From: Actinomycetes bacterium
GTDB taxonomy: Bacteria > Actinomycetota > Actinomycetes > Nanopelagicales > Nanopelagicaceae
Assembly (NCBI GenBank): GCA_919902125.1
Contig: CAKKQM010000075.1
Location: forward strand, 1 to 49,130
Direction of reading: 5' to 3'
DNA length: 49,130 nucleotides
Shown: piece by piece, positions 33,853 to 43,426 of the stretch
How the letters are laid out: each line of letters starts with the position of its first letter
Numbering within the stretch: the stretch's first letter is position 1
The notes under the pieces: generated by a model
Databases searched by the model: none
What the model was told of the DNA's origin: nothing
What the model saw: only the letters and a program-made list of their open reading frames with translations
Position numbers and translations under genes: made by a program

Positions 33853-34770
33853 TTACTCGGTTGTTAGTGCTTCCCGTACGCGATTGGAGGAAGTTCGTAA
33901 GCGTTCGCGGGCCAGATCTGCATCAATTCCCAGCAAGAGCATCAAAATGGCAACTTTAACTTCGTGGCCCGAGTCCGCCAGCGCCTTCTCTGCTTCCAAC
34001 CGAGAAGTTCCGGTGGCTTTTTCAATGATTCGAAGGGCTCTATCTTGGAGTTTTTCATTAGTGATCTGTAGATCCACCATCAAATTCCCAAAAGTCTTAC
34101 CTAAGCGGACCATTGTGATTGTCGAGATCATATTGAGAACTAATTTCTGGGCGGTGCCGGATTTAAGACGGGTGGACCCAGCCAACAATTCAGGACCTGA
34201 GTCAATCTCAATCGGATGATCAATCTCCTTGGATATCTCAGAATTTGGGTTGGAAGTTAAGCCAACGGTAAGAGCGCCCACTTTTTTAGCATAAGCCAGT
34301 GCGCCAAGAACGTAAGGAGTGCGACCACTGGCGGCAATACCAACAACTGCATCGACTGAAGTTAGATGAGCTGATTTCAATTCGTTCTCGCCGGCTGCAA
34401 AATCATCTTCTGCGCCTTCAACTGCATGCTTAAGGGCTCGATCGCCACCAGCAATAAAAGCGAGAACTTGATCATCTGTCACAGAAAATGTCGGTCCGCA
34501 CTCTGCAGCATCTAGAACACCTAAGCGGCCAGAGGTGCCAGCGCCAATATAAATAAGTCTCCCGCCTTGGCGCATGCGATCAACAATGGCATTAATAGCG
34601 CTCTCGATTTTGGGTAGCGCAATGGCAACGGCCTTTGGGACTTCAGCATCGCTTTCATTCATTGCTTGCAGTAATTCAGATACTGACATCACATCCAATA
34701 GGTGGAACTTGGAATCAACCTCTTCGGTACGGAGCAAGCCAAGCGTTGAATCATCGGTACTGCTACTCAT
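33853..34770 (-). CDS. murQ: N-acetylmuramic acid 6-phosphate etherase (MurQ)
   Basis: MurQ removes the D-lactyl ether from MurNAc-6-phosphate, giving GlcNAc-6-phosphate, the committed step of MurNAc catabolism in the cytoplasm. The 305-aa protein is a full-length SIS-domain enzyme with the signature RLIYIGAGTSGRLGVLDAAECGPTF near residue 70, GIAASGRTPYVLGAL near 148, and NMISTITMVRLGKTFGNLMVD near 215. It lies upstream of oppA on the same strand with a 137-nt gap containing the oppA promoter. The ribosome site is AGAAGGG. nagA and nagB, needed for further breakdown, are not in the window. Confidence 0.96.
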   Translation of the reverse strand: MSSSTDDSTLGLLRTEEVDSKFHLLDVMSVSELLQAMNESDAEVPKAVAIALPKIESAINAIVDRMRQGGRLIYIGAGTSGRLGVLDAAECGPTFSVTDDQVLAFIAGGDRALKHAVEGAEDDFAAGENELKSAHLTSVDAVVGIAASGRTPYVLGALAYAKKVGALTVGLTSNPNSEISKEIDHPIEIDSGPELLAGSTRLKSGTAQKLVLNMISTITMVRLGKTFGNLMVDLQITNEKLQDRALRIIEKATGTSRLEAEKALADSGHEVKVAILMLLLGIDADLARERLRTSSNRVREALTTE

Positions 34771-34808
34771 GGAGACCCTTCTCTTTGGATAAAGGATAAG
34801 CCTGCTGA

Positions 34809-34824
34809 GGTTTCATTGGAAACC
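34809..34824. promoter_or_regulatory. 16-bp palindrome between murQ and the membrane protein gene
   Basis: GGTTTC-ATTG-GAAACC is a perfect 6-bp inverted repeat with a 4-nt centre, in the divergent gap. It sits around the expected -35 of the plus-strand gene (-10 at 34839) and 39 nt upstream of the murQ ATG. It could be an operator; no regulator is assigned. Confidence 0.4.
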
Positions 34825-34838
34825 AGGCCCAAGCGCCC

Positions 34839-34844
34839 TAGGCT
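34839..34844 (+). promoter_or_regulatory. TANNNT -10 box of the small membrane protein gene
   Basis: TAGGCT, then 6 nt (aaagca), then GTG 34851, with no Shine-Dalgarno sequence. It supports the GTG start and leaderless initiation. Confidence 0.5.
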
Positions 34845-34850
34845 AAAGCA

Positions 34851-35408
34851 GTGACCAACTATCTATTGGCAGTATTGGTGATCTTTGGCGCAAATATTAT
34901 GCCTGCATTTGCACCACCGACCTGGTCAATACTCGTTTATTTTACACTTCGATATCAGATAAATCCGATTGGGTTGGTTCTTCTCGGCGTCGCAAGCGCA
35001 ACCCTAGGACGTAGCGTACTGGCTTTAACTTTTCGCAAGCTGCGCTCTTGGTTGCCTAAAGGGTATGTAGCAAATATGGAAAGACTTGGAATTTACATTG
35101 CCAGAAATTCTCGCCGGACAATTGGATTGCTCGTGCTCTTCTTTCTCTCTCCCATATCTTCAGCCCAACTCTTTGAGGCTGCCGGAATCATCAAGCAGAT
35201 TGCCCTCAAACCGCTGCTCATAGCCTTTGCGGGCGGACGTCTCGTGAGTTACTCGATTTATGTCTCAAGCGCTACCGTGCTGAAATCAACTTCCCTCGGT
35301 GAGGTCATCACGAAAGAACTTACCTCACCAAAAGCGATCGTCCTCCAAGTGGCACTTATCCTGGGCCTCATTGCCCTTGGCAACGTGAAATGGAAAGTGA
35401 AGGGGTAA
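34851..35408 (+). CDS. small multi-pass membrane protein
   Basis: A 185-aa protein with about four or five hydrophobic segments (around 3-20, 25-60, 88-105, 118-140 and 160-178) and a basic loop (RKLRSWLPKGYVANMERLG) in the middle. The size and spread of segments recall small VTT/DedA-like proteins, but no diagnostic motif is clear, so the family is not assigned. It is monocistronic, starts with GTG, and is followed by the convergent clpC. Confidence 0.65.
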   Translation: MTNYLLAVLVIFGANIMPAFAPPTWSILVYFTLRYQINPIGLVLLGVASATLGRSVLALTFRKLRSWLPKGYVANMERLGIYIARNSRRTIGLLVLFFLSPISSAQLFEAAGIIKQIALKPLLIAFAGGRLVSYSIYVSSATVLKSTSLGEVITKELTSPKAIVLQVALILGLIALGNVKWKVKG

Positions 35409-35437
35409 ATCCATACAGCCCACTCAAAACTTAAACT

Positions 35438-37948
35438 CTAGGGTTTGACGGTCGGGGTTTCAGTTAGATCGCTAGGTGAATCTGGCATCAGCACTTTAGG
35501 TGAACCGGTAAAGGTGAACTTCGCATCGGTGCCTTCACCTTCGACATCAACCACGATAATGTCACCAGCTTTAAGCTCACCAAAGAGAATCTTCTCGGAC
35601 AAACTGTCCTCGATTTCACGTTGAATAGTACGACGCAATGGTCGTGCACCCAATAATGGATCGTAACCACGTTGGGCCAAAAGATCTTTGGCAACGGCAG
35701 TGAGTTCGATACCCATGTCCTTTGCCTTCAAACGATCTTCCAGGTTGGCAATCATCAGATCGACAATTTGAATGATGTCATCCTTGGTTAACTGATGGAA
35801 GACGATGATGTCATCGATACGGTTGAGGAATTCAGGACGGAAATGTGTCTTGAGTTCGTCAGTGACTTTTGCTTTCATGCGCTCGTAATTACTGATTGCA
35901 TCTTCGGAATTAGCAAAGCCAAGACCAGCGCCTTTAGAAATATCACGTGTACCAAGGTTGGTGGTCATGATGATGACGGTATTCTTAAAATCTACCAGGC
36001 GGCCTTGCGCATCTGTAAGGTGCCCATCTTCAAGAACTTGAAGCAATGAGTTGAAAATATCTGGGTGTGCCTTTTCGATTTCATCGAAAAGGACAACAGA
36101 GAATGGTCGACGACGTACTTTCTCTGTGAGTTGACCGCCCTCGTCGTAACCAACATATCCGGGAGGTGCCCCAAAGAGTCGTGATGCAGTGTGACGTTCG
36201 GAATATTCGGACATATCAAGTTGGATCAGCGCATCTGCATCGCCAAACAAAAATGCCGCAAGAGTGCGCGATAGTTCGGTCTTACCGACACCAGAAGGAC
36301 CGGCAAAGATAAATGAGCCGCCCGGACGACGTGGATCTTTAAGACCTGCACGGGTACGACGGATCGCTTGAGAAAGCGCTTTAATCGCTTGATCTTGGCC
36401 GATGACACGACGATGAAGTTCGTCTTCCATGCGGAGCAAACGAGCTGTCTCTTCCTCGGTCAACTTAAAGACTGGAATACCTGTAGCGGTTGAGAGAACT
36501 TCAGCAATGAGTTCTTCATCAACTTCAGTAACGACATCGAGGTCGCCGGCTTTCCATGTCTTTTCACGCTCAGCCCTTTCGTTCATCAAATTCTTTTCAG
36601 TATCGCGAAGGGAGGCAGCTTTTTCGAAATCCTGACCATCAATAGCGGATTCTTTTTCGCGGCGAACATTGGCGATTTTCTCGTCAAATTCGCGTAGCTC
36701 CGGTGGCGCGGTCATACGACGGATGCGCAGACGTGAACCGGCCTCATCAATTAAGTCAATCGCTTTATCTGGCAAGAAACGGCCAGAAACATAGCGGTCG
36801 GCAAGAGTGGCTGCAGCAACAAGGGCGGCGTCAGAAATTGAAACACGGTGATGTGTCTCGTAACGATCGCGGAGGCCTTTAAGAATTTCGATGGTGTGCG
36901 CAAGTGACGGCTCGGCAACTTGAATTGGTTGGAAGCGGCGTTCAAGGGCTGCATCCTTTTCGAGGTGTTTGCGGTATTCATCAAGCGTCGTAGCCCCGAT
37001 TGTCTGGAGCTCGCCACGGGCCAACATCGGCTTCAAAATGCTGGCGGCGTCAATTGCACCTTCAGCAGCACCAGCGCCAACCAGAGTATGAATTTCATCA
37101 ATGAAGAGGATGATGTCACCGCGCGTACGGATCTCTTTCAAAACTTTCTTTAACCGCTCTTCGAAATCACCACGGTAACGACTGCCCGCAACGAGGGCGC
37201 CCAGATCGAGAGAGTAGATCTGCTTATCCTTTAATGTCTCAGGGATATCACCCCTGACAATTGCTTGGGCAAGGCCTTCAACCACGGCAGTTTTACCGAC
37301 ACCTGGCTCGCCAATCAGAACTGGATTATTTTTAGTCCGACGTGACAACACCTGCATGACGCGTTCAATCTCTTTTTCGCGGCCGATAACCGGATCAAGT
37401 TTTCCTTCGCGGGCAGCCTGAGTTAGGTTGCGGCCAAATTGGTCAAGCACGAGCGAAGTTGACGACGTGCCCTCTGCCGGGCCGCCCGCAGTAACTGTTT
37501 CTTTACCTTGGTAACCAGAAAGGAGTTGAATAACTTGCTGACGGACGCGTGGGAGATCAGCGCCGAGTTTCATTAAAACTTGGGCAGCAACGCCTTCGCC
37601 TTCACGGATAAGACCTAGCAAAATATGCTCGGTGCCGATGTAATTATGGCCCAGCTGTAATGCCTCACGGAGTGAGAGTTCAAGCACTTTCTTAGCACGT
37701 GGAGTGAATGGAATATGCCCACTTGGAGCTTGCTGACCTTGGCCAATAATCTCTTCGACCTGTTGGCGTACTGCTTCAAGTGAGATACCAAGGGATTCAA
37801 GGGCCTTGGCTGCAACGCCTTCGCCCTCGTGAATCAGTCCAAGGAGGATATGTTCGGTGCCGATGTAATTGTGATTGAGCATCCGTGCTTCTTCTTGAGC
37901 TAGCACAACAACGCGCCTGGCTCGGTCGGTAAAGCGCTCAAACATCAA
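35438..37948 (-). CDS. clpC: ATP-dependent Clp protease ATP-binding subunit ClpC
   Basis: HSP100 unfoldase that feeds proteins to ClpP. The 836-aa protein has two Clp_N repeats (residues about 1-145, each with [14 protein letters not shown]), AAA domain 1 with Walker A GEPGVGKT near residue 208, a UVR/coiled middle segment ([15 protein letters not shown]) near 425, and AAA domain 2 with GPSGVGKTE near 550. The length and middle domain match ClpC rather than ClpA or ClpB. The ribosome site is GAGGAG. The 181-bp upstream gap contains a GGGC-N7-GCCC repeat (38050-38064) over a TAAATA box, a possible promoter; no clear ClgR or CtsR site was recognised. Confidence 0.96.
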   Translation of the reverse strand: MMFERFTDRARRVVVLAQEEARMLNHNYIGTEHILLGLIHEGEGVAAKALESLGISLEAVRQQVEEIIGQGQQAPSGHIPFTPRAKKVLELSLREALQLGHNYIGTEHILLGLIREGEGVAAQVLMKLGADLPRVRQQVIQLLSGYQGKETVTAGGPAEGTSSTSLVLDQFGRNLTQAAREGKLDPVIGREKEIERVMQVLSRRTKNNPVLIGEPGVGKTAVVEGLAQAIVRGDIPETLKDKQIYSLDLGALVAGSRYRGDFEERLKKVLKEIRTRGDIILFIDEIHTLVGAGAAEGAIDAASILKPMLARGELQTIGATTLDEYRKHLEKDAALERRFQPIQVAEPSLAHTIEILKGLRDRYETHHRVSISDAALVAAATLADRYVSGRFLPDKAIDLIDEAGSRLRIRRMTAPPELREFDEKIANVRREKESAIDGQDFEKAASLRDTEKNLMNERAEREKTWKAGDLDVVTEVDEELIAEVLSTATGIPVFKLTEEETARLLRMEDELHRRVIGQDQAIKALSQAIRRTRAGLKDPRRPGGSFIFAGPSGVGKTELSRTLAAFLFGDADALIQLDMSEYSERHTASRLFGAPPGYVGYDEGGQLTEKVRRRPFSVVLFDEIEKAHPDIFNSLLQVLEDGHLTDAQGRLVDFKNTVIIMTTNLGTRDISKGAGLGFANSEDAISNYERMKAKVTDELKTHFRPEFLNRIDDIIVFHQLTKDDIIQIVDLMIANLEDRLKAKDMGIELTAVAKDLLAQRGYDPLLGARPLRRTIQREIEDSLSEKILFGELKAGDIIVVDVEGEGTDAKFTFTGSPKVLMPDSPSDLTETPTVKP

Positions 37949-38114
37949 TAAACTCCTCTGCTTGTACTCTCTCGCCTGATAAGCCTAATACCAAGCAGGG
38001 CTGCACTGCGAGGTGGGGCTTTGGTCCTGCCTTATGGAACACTAGATCTGGGCTATTTATGCCCGCCAAACCGAGCACTTTACAGGATAAATCTACAGAA
38101 TTTTGACCTAGTTT

Positions 38115-38150
38115 CGCGTGCTCAAATTCTTACAGAATTTTGAGCATGCG
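38115..38150 (-). terminator. hairpin across the ArgA-like stop codon
   Basis: CGCGTGCTCAAATTCT-TAC-AGAATTTTGAGCATGCG forms a stem of about 16 bp with one bulge and one wobble around the TAA stop at 38130-38132. On the minus strand it is followed by aaactagg rather than a U tract, so it may pause or protect the mRNA end more than terminate. Confidence 0.4.
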
Positions 38151-38624
38151 GGTATTTCCCAGAGTATTGGGCTTGACGCTCTCCAAGTCGAGAAATTCTG
38201 CAATACCAGTGTCGTATGAGTGAAGTAATTGCGTGTAGACCTCGGAATCAACTGGCGTCCCTTGAATCTCTTCAAAACCGTGCCTGCCAAAGAAATCTGT
38301 TTCAAAGGTGAGGCAGAAAATTCGTTTAACGCCAATTTCGCGCGCACGATCTACGATTGCTTCGAGTATGCGATGACCAACACCTTGACCTCGCAAATGC
38401 TGCGCCACTGCCACTGTACGAACTTCCGCCAGATCTTCCCAAAGAACATGCAGAGCACCGCAGCCGACAACTTCGCCATCTTCAACAGCAACAGTAAATT
38501 CTTGAACGCTTTCGTAGAGCGTGACAGTTTCTTTCGAAAGCAGACGACGTTGCGGGGCATAGGTATCTATTAATTTGCGTATGCCTTTAACATCTGTAGC
38601 TTTTGCTGGGCGAATTTCAATCAT
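38130..38624 (-). CDS. amino-acid N-acetyltransferase (ArgA-like GNAT)
   Basis: A 164-aa GNAT protein of the short, stand-alone N-acetylglutamate synthase type known from actinobacteria. It starts IEIRPAKATDVKGIRKLID, has the acetyl-CoA loop VAVAQHLRGQGVGHRILEAIV near residue 75, and ends with CLTFETDFFGRHGFEEI, characteristic of ArgA-type GNATs. It would make N-acetylglutamate for arginine synthesis. Its ATG lies 2 nt after the lysS stop, so it is co-transcribed with lysS. Confidence 0.83.
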   Translation of the reverse strand: MIEIRPAKATDVKGIRKLIDTYAPQRRLLSKETVTLYESVQEFTVAVEDGEVVGCGALHVLWEDLAEVRTVAVAQHLRGQGVGHRILEAIVDRAREIGVKRIFCLTFETDFFGRHGFEEIQGTPVDSEVYTQLLHSYDTGIAEFLDLESVKPNTLGNTRMLKIL

Positions 38625-38626
38625 TT

Positions 38627-40135
38627 TTAATCAATCTCTGGCTTAACAAGCGGAAAGAGAATTGTTTCGCGGATACCAAGTCCAGTAAGGGCCATCAGTA
38701 AGCGATCAACACCCATTCCCAAGCCACCCATAGGTGGCATGCCGAATTCCATTGCGCGTAAGAAATCCTCATCAACGCTCATTGCTTCGAGATCACCCTT
38801 TGCGCCAAGGCGAGCCTGCTCGACCAATCGTTCACGTTGAATAACAGGATCGACGAGTTCGGAGTAACCGGTGGCTAATTCGAAACCATCCACATAAAGA
38901 TCCCATTTCTCTACAACACCAGGGATATCGCGATGTGCTCGGACGAGGGGGGCGTTATCGACGGGATAACCCATCACAAATGTTGGCTCATTGAGTTTGC
39001 CAACCGAGATATGCTCAAAAATTTCCTCTGCAAGTTTGCCTGAGATCCAATTGGGATCAATCTTCAACCCAATCTTTCTCGCAATTTTCTTTAACTCATT
39101 GTACGGCGTTAACGCAGTAACCGACTCTCCAACGCCCTCAGAAATCGCGTCATAGAGAGAGATCTCCTTCCATGTTCCGCCTAAATCAGATTCGCGTCCA
39201 TCATGGTGATGAGCAACATGTGATCCATAAATTGCCATCGCTGCATCTTGAACCAGAGCCCGACTCAAGTCAGCAGTTGTGCGCCAATCACCATATGCTT
39301 GATAACTCTCAATCATGGCAAATTCTGGTGAATGACTGGAATCAGCGCCTTCGTTACGGAAGTTGCGATTGATTTCAAATACTCGTTCAATTCCACCAAC
39401 TACGCAACGCTTAAGGAATAGTTCAGGAGCAATGCGTAAGAAAAGTCCCATGTCATATGCATTGCTATGAGTTTTAAAGGGTCGCGCTGCAGCACCACCA
39501 GGTTGTACTTGCAACATGGGAGTTTCAACTTCTAAATAGTCGCGTGAGTGAAAAGTTTCGCGTAATGAGCGCATAACAGCTGGGCGCATGCGAGCATTAA
39601 TGCGAGCTTCAGGGCGCACAATCAAATCCACGTAACGCATCCGGACGCGAGTTTCCTCAGACATCGGCTTGTAATCGTTAGGTAGGGGGCGTAATGATTT
39701 TGCAGCTAAGGCCCAATCATTGGCAAGAATAGAAAGTTCACCACGTTTGGAGGTGATAACTTCGCCAGTCACGCTGACGATGTCACCCAGATCGATATCG
39801 CTCTTCCATGAATCAAGTAATATCTCACCAACTTTGTCAAGTGAGAACATGGCCTGTAATTCCGTGCCATCGCCTTCACGCAAGGTTGCAAAACATAATT
39901 TGCCTGTATCGCGCTTAAAAATAATCCGCCCAGTAACGCTTTCGATATCGCCGGTTGCGACATCAATTGCAAGATCAGCATACTTAGTACGAATCTGTTT
40001 AAGAGTTGCGGTACGTGGAACTGCTACTGGATACGGTTCAACACCTTGCTCAATAAGCGCGCTCCGCTTATCACGGCGGATACGCAATTGCTCTGGAACA
40101 TCGTCTTCAGTTTCAATAATCGGGTTCTCAGCCAT
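38627..40135 (-). CDS. lysS: lysyl-tRNA synthetase, class II
   Basis: Charges tRNA-Lys with lysine. The 502-aa protein has an N-terminal OB-fold anticodon-binding domain (about 55-160) and a class II catalytic core. Visible core motifs are motif 2 [22 protein letters not shown] near residue 255 and motif 3 [15 protein letters not shown] near 475. TAGACT lies 9 nt before the ATG in the gap after coaX, which may provide its own leaderless promoter in addition to read-through. Confidence 0.96.
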   Translation of the reverse strand: MAENPIIETEDDVPEQLRIRRDKRSALIEQGVEPYPVAVPRTATLKQIRTKYADLAIDVATGDIESVTGRIIFKRDTGKLCFATLREGDGTELQAMFSLDKVGEILLDSWKSDIDLGDIVSVTGEVITSKRGELSILANDWALAAKSLRPLPNDYKPMSEETRVRMRYVDLIVRPEARINARMRPAVMRSLRETFHSRDYLEVETPMLQVQPGGAAARPFKTHSNAYDMGLFLRIAPELFLKRCVVGGIERVFEINRNFRNEGADSSHSPEFAMIESYQAYGDWRTTADLSRALVQDAAMAIYGSHVAHHHDGRESDLGGTWKEISLYDAISEGVGESVTALTPYNELKKIARKIGLKIDPNWISGKLAEEIFEHISVGKLNEPTFVMGYPVDNAPLVRAHRDIPGVVEKWDLYVDGFELATGYSELVDPVIQRERLVEQARLGAKGDLEAMSVDEDFLRAMEFGMPPMGGLGMGVDRLLMALTGLGIRETILFPLVKPEID

Positions 40136-40154
40136 AATGTAGTGAGTCTACCGA

Positions 40155-40922
40155 TTAGGCATTTTTCTCGTGAATCAGACGCAAACCAATTAGGGTCAGA
40201 TCGGGTTCGTGATGATTGATGGTTTCAGCAATTCCCAGCACTAGTGGAGCAAGTCCCCCTGTGGCAATTACGGTTGGTTGGCCCGGATAAGACTGGTGTA
40301 GTTCAGTAGTAATTCGGTTGACGAGACCATCAACTTGGCCCGCAAATCCATAGATCGTGCCAGATTGCAGCGCTTCAACCGTGTTCTTCCCAATCACTGA
40401 ACGTGGGCGCACCAACTCCACTTTCCTCAGTTGGGCCGCGCGAGCCGCAAGGGCATCAACGGAGATTTCGATACCAGGTGCCAACGCCCCGCCCAGAAAT
40501 TCACCCTTGGGAGAGACGACGTCGAAACTTGTTGAGGTACCAAAATCAACAACAATTGCAGGGCCGTTGGGGTACAAGGTATGTGCCGCCAAAGTATTAA
40601 CGATTCGATCGGCGCCAATTTCCTTTGGATTATCAACCAACAATGGCACGCCAGTCTTAATCCCAGGTTCAACAATCGTGATTCGAATATCTTGGAAATA
40701 GTCGTTGATCATGGTGCGAAGTTCGCGCAAGATGGCCGGAACAGTGGAACAAACTGCCAGAGCGGTGACCTCATAATCCATAGTTAGCGCTCTAAACTGC
40801 AACCACAATTCGTCAGCAGTATTGCGCGGATCGGTCTTTACTCGCCATGATCGAACTAATTTCTTGTCGGCAAATACACCTAGGACAGTATTGGTATTTC
40901 CCACATCAATAGTAAGTAACAT
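40155..40922 (-). CDS. coaX: type III pantothenate kinase (CoaX)
   Basis: CoaX phosphorylates pantothenate, the first step of coenzyme A synthesis. The 255-aa ASKHA-fold enzyme has phosphate-1 motif MLLTIDVGNTNTVLGVF, the segment NPKEIGADRIVNTLAAHTLY near residue 100, and phosphate-2 VVDFGTSTSFDVV near 125. It is directly next to nadC (no gap) and in one operon with panC, whose product pantothenate is its substrate. Confidence 0.95.
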   Translation of the reverse strand: MLLTIDVGNTNTVLGVFADKKLVRSWRVKTDPRNTADELWLQFRALTMDYEVTALAVCSTVPAILRELRTMINDYFQDIRITIVEPGIKTGVPLLVDNPKEIGADRIVNTLAAHTLYPNGPAIVVDFGTSTSFDVVSPKGEFLGGALAPGIEISVDALAARAAQLRKVELVRPRSVIGKNTVEALQSGTIYGFAGQVDGLVNRITTELHQSYPGQPTVIATGGLAPLVLGIAETINHHEPDLTLIGLRLIHEKNA

Positions 40923-41813
40923 TTAGATCTCCGCCTTTAGGTCAAGTCCGATATCCAAAATTGGTGCCGAATGTGTAAGTGCGCCAACTGCTAAGTAATC
41001 AACGCCAGTAGCCGCATAAGCTCTGGCATTTTCCAGTGATAAACCGCCAGATGCCTCTAACTTGATTCTCCCTTGAATAATCCCAACAGCCTCTCGGCAC
41101 TGATCGATACTCATATTGTCCAGCAGAATGAGATCTGGGTTGAACACAATGATTTCTTTCAATTGCTCTAAAGTATCTACTTCGACTTCTATCTCAATGG
41201 CTGGGTAACGCGATCGCGCGCATTTGAAAGCTTCAACAACACCGCCAGCAGCCGCAATGTGATTATCTTTGATCAAAACTGATTCACTAAGTGACATTCG
41301 ATGATTTGTGCCACCCCCAATACGTACGGCATATTTTTCCAATTGACGCATACCTGGCGTTGTTTTACGAGTATCGCGGATCTCAGTTCTGTATTGGGAA
41401 ATTTCATCAACCCAAGTGCGAGTTAATGTTGCAATCCCACTAAGGTGACCAAGGAAGTTAAGCGCGGTGCGTTCAGCAAGAAGTAGCGCACGCGTATTTC
41501 CACGAGCAGTCAGCAAGACCGTGCCAACTTCAACTCGATGCGCACAATGAATACTCACTTCGATCTCTGTGACACCAACTAATTCCAAGGCGGCTTTGAC
41601 CACTCCGATACCAGCAACAACTCCAACTGCACGGGTACGGAATTCGCCAATGGATTGGTGTCCAACCGGGATCGAGGCGACAGAAGTGAGGTCTTCGCCA
41701 CCTTCTAAATCCTCTTTATACGCTCTTAATATAAGTTCAACTACTTGCTCAGGATCCAATGAAACCCCCCGCAAGTCTTGTCGAGTTTGGGAAGAGATCT
41801 CCGCAAATTTCAT
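40923..41813 (-). CDS. nadC: nicotinate-nucleotide pyrophosphorylase (NadC)
   Basis: NadC converts quinolinate and PRPP to nicotinate mononucleotide in de novo NAD synthesis. The 296-aa protein carries the active-site segment RDTRKTTPGMRQLEKYAVRIGGGTNHR near residue 140, VLIKDNHI near 178, and LEASGGLSLENARAYAATGVD near 258. It overlaps the nadB stop by 4 nt. Confidence 0.96.
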   Translation of the reverse strand: MKFAEISSQTRQDLRGVSLDPEQVVELILRAYKEDLEGGEDLTSVASIPVGHQSIGEFRTRAVGVVAGIGVVKAALELVGVTEIEVSIHCAHRVEVGTVLLTARGNTRALLLAERTALNFLGHLSGIATLTRTWVDEISQYRTEIRDTRKTTPGMRQLEKYAVRIGGGTNHRMSLSESVLIKDNHIAAAGGVVEAFKCARSRYPAIEIEVEVDTLEQLKEIIVFNPDLILLDNMSIDQCREAVGIIQGRIKLEASGGLSLENARAYAATGVDYLAVGALTHSAPILDIGLDLKAEI

Positions 41814-43426
41814 CCAGTCACCGTCACTTCTTGATAATCAGTACTCCAATTTCCTTGCCTGTCTAGCTGCTGCAAAATTCTGCGTAACCACTTATCTGAC
41901 TCTTGCGGAAAATCTTCGCGCCAATGCGATCCGCGAGTCTCCTCACGCAGCAACGCCGAGCGGACAATTGCCTGAGCTAATTGATAAAGATTGGTTGTTT
42001 CCCATGCTTCGACGCACGGCTGGGAACTTAGGTGAGCGCCGATAGCAATCAACTCTTCCTGGGTTGCCATGAGAGAACTCGCTGATCGCAGAACACCAGC
42101 TCCACGACTCATACTTGCTTGCAAATCTTTCCGCGCCTTTGGATCAAGTAAGAATGCAGGTTCTTCGACTACAACAGGCTCTGTGAATTCAGGCGTGTTG
42201 GCAGCAATATCAGCGGCAATGCGAGCGCTAAATACCAAGCCTTCGAGTAGAGAATTAGATGCAAGACGATTGGCACCATGTACTCCCGAACAAGCCGTCT
42301 CACCACATGCATAAAGCCCAGCAACGTTCGTGTGGCCATTGAGATCAACACGGACTCCGCCCGATGCGTAATGCGAAGCAGGAGCAACCGGTATGAGCTC
42401 TGCTAGCGGATCGATACCATGTGCCAGACATGATGCGTAAATCGTTGGGAAGCGCTCGATAAATCCATCAATATTTCTCACATCTAACCAGACATGCTCT
42501 GCGCCAGTTTCATTCATGTGACGCATAATTGCTTTTGATACAACATCGCGGGGTGCTAATTCAGCCAGCGGATGCACGCCAACCATAAATCGAACACCGT
42601 TGTCATCTACTAAATGCGCACCTTCACCGCGGACTGCTTCGCTTATCAGCGGTTGCTGTCCTTGCGAACTATTGCCGAGCCACAAAACTGTGGGATGAAA
42701 TTGAATGAACTCAACATCTGCAACATGGGCCCCGGCACGGAGTGCAAATGCAACACCATCACCCGTTGAGACTGATGGATTAGTTGTCTGCGCAAATACC
42801 TGTCCTAATCCACCAGTTGCAAGAACTACCGCACGTGCCATGGCTTGCCCCACACCATCACGGGTTCCTGCACCAATTACATGTAGCGTGACGCCGCAGA
42901 CTGCGCCAGAATTATTTTTTAGTGCATCCAAAACAAGAGCGTTCTCAACTACTTCAATTTCAGGGTCATTCCGTACTGCGGCCAGGAGTGCACGTGAGAC
43001 TTCAGCACCGGTTGCATCACCACCTGCATGCAAAATCCGATTACGCAGATGCCCGCCTTCGCGAGTCAAAGCAATCTCACCAGAGGCTTCTTTATCGAAA
43101 ATAGCACCCCGCACAATTAACCTCCGTACCGCTTCAGGGCCTTCAGAGACAAGAACTTTCACCGCTGCGAGATCACATAAGCCAGCACCTGCGACAAGAG
43201 TGTCTTTCTCATGTTGATCTGGTGAATCACCAGGTCCTAGCGCTGCAGCAATTCCACCTTGCGCCCATTTTGTGGAACCTTCGTCAACACTTGCTTTTGT
43301 TACAAGGAGGACTGAAAGACCATAGGTTCTAATTTGCAGAGCAGTTGTAAGGCCAGCAACGCCAGAGCCGACGACAATGACATCGGCTTGCGCGCTCCAA
43401 CCAGGACTTGGCGCGAGTAGTTTCAT
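41810..43426 (-). CDS. nadB: L-aspartate oxidase (NadB)
   Basis: FAD enzyme that oxidises L-aspartate to iminoaspartate, first step of de novo NAD synthesis. The 538-aa protein has the dinucleotide-binding VIVVGSGVAGLTTALQI near residue 15, the flavin-linked EGSTKWAQGGIAAAL near 50, substrate-loop SHYASGGVRVDLNGHT near 350, and CSGVHGANRLASNSLLEGL near 380. It overlaps panC and nadC by 4 nt each. Its usual partner nadA is not in this window. Confidence 0.96.
   Translation of the reverse strand: MKLLAPSPGWSAQADVIVVGSGVAGLTTALQIRTYGLSVLLVTKASVDEGSTKWAQGGIAAALGPGDSPDQHEKDTLVAGAGLCDLAAVKVLVSEGPEAVRRLIVRGAIFDKEASGEIALTREGGHLRNRILHAGGDATGAEVSRALLAAVRNDPEIEVVENALVLDALKNNSGAVCGVTLHVIGAGTRDGVGQAMARAVVLATGGLGQVFAQTTNPSVSTGDGVAFALRAGAHVADVEFIQFHPTVLWLGNSSQGQQPLISEAVRGEGAHLVDDNGVRFMVGVHPLAELAPRDVVSKAIMRHMNETGAEHVWLDVRNIDGFIERFPTIYASCLAHGIDPLAELIPVAPASHYASGGVRVDLNGHTNVAGLYACGETACSGVHGANRLASNSLLEGLVFSARIAADIAANTPEFTEPVVVEEPAFLLDPKARKDLQASMSRGAGVLRSASSLMATQEELIAIGAHLSSQPCVEAWETTNLYQLAQAIVRSALLREETRGSHWREDFPQESDKWLRRILQQLDRQGNWSTDYQEVTVTG

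Noticed and set aside
37949-38114. Searched the clpC upstream gap for tRNA, small RNA or ClgR/CtsR operator
   Set aside because: No cloverleaf and no recognised operator; only a short GGGC-N7-GCCC repeat near a possible -10 box.
42705-43217. 170-aa plus-strand ORF opposite nadB
   Set aside because: Pure antisense shadow of a strongly supported nadB frame.
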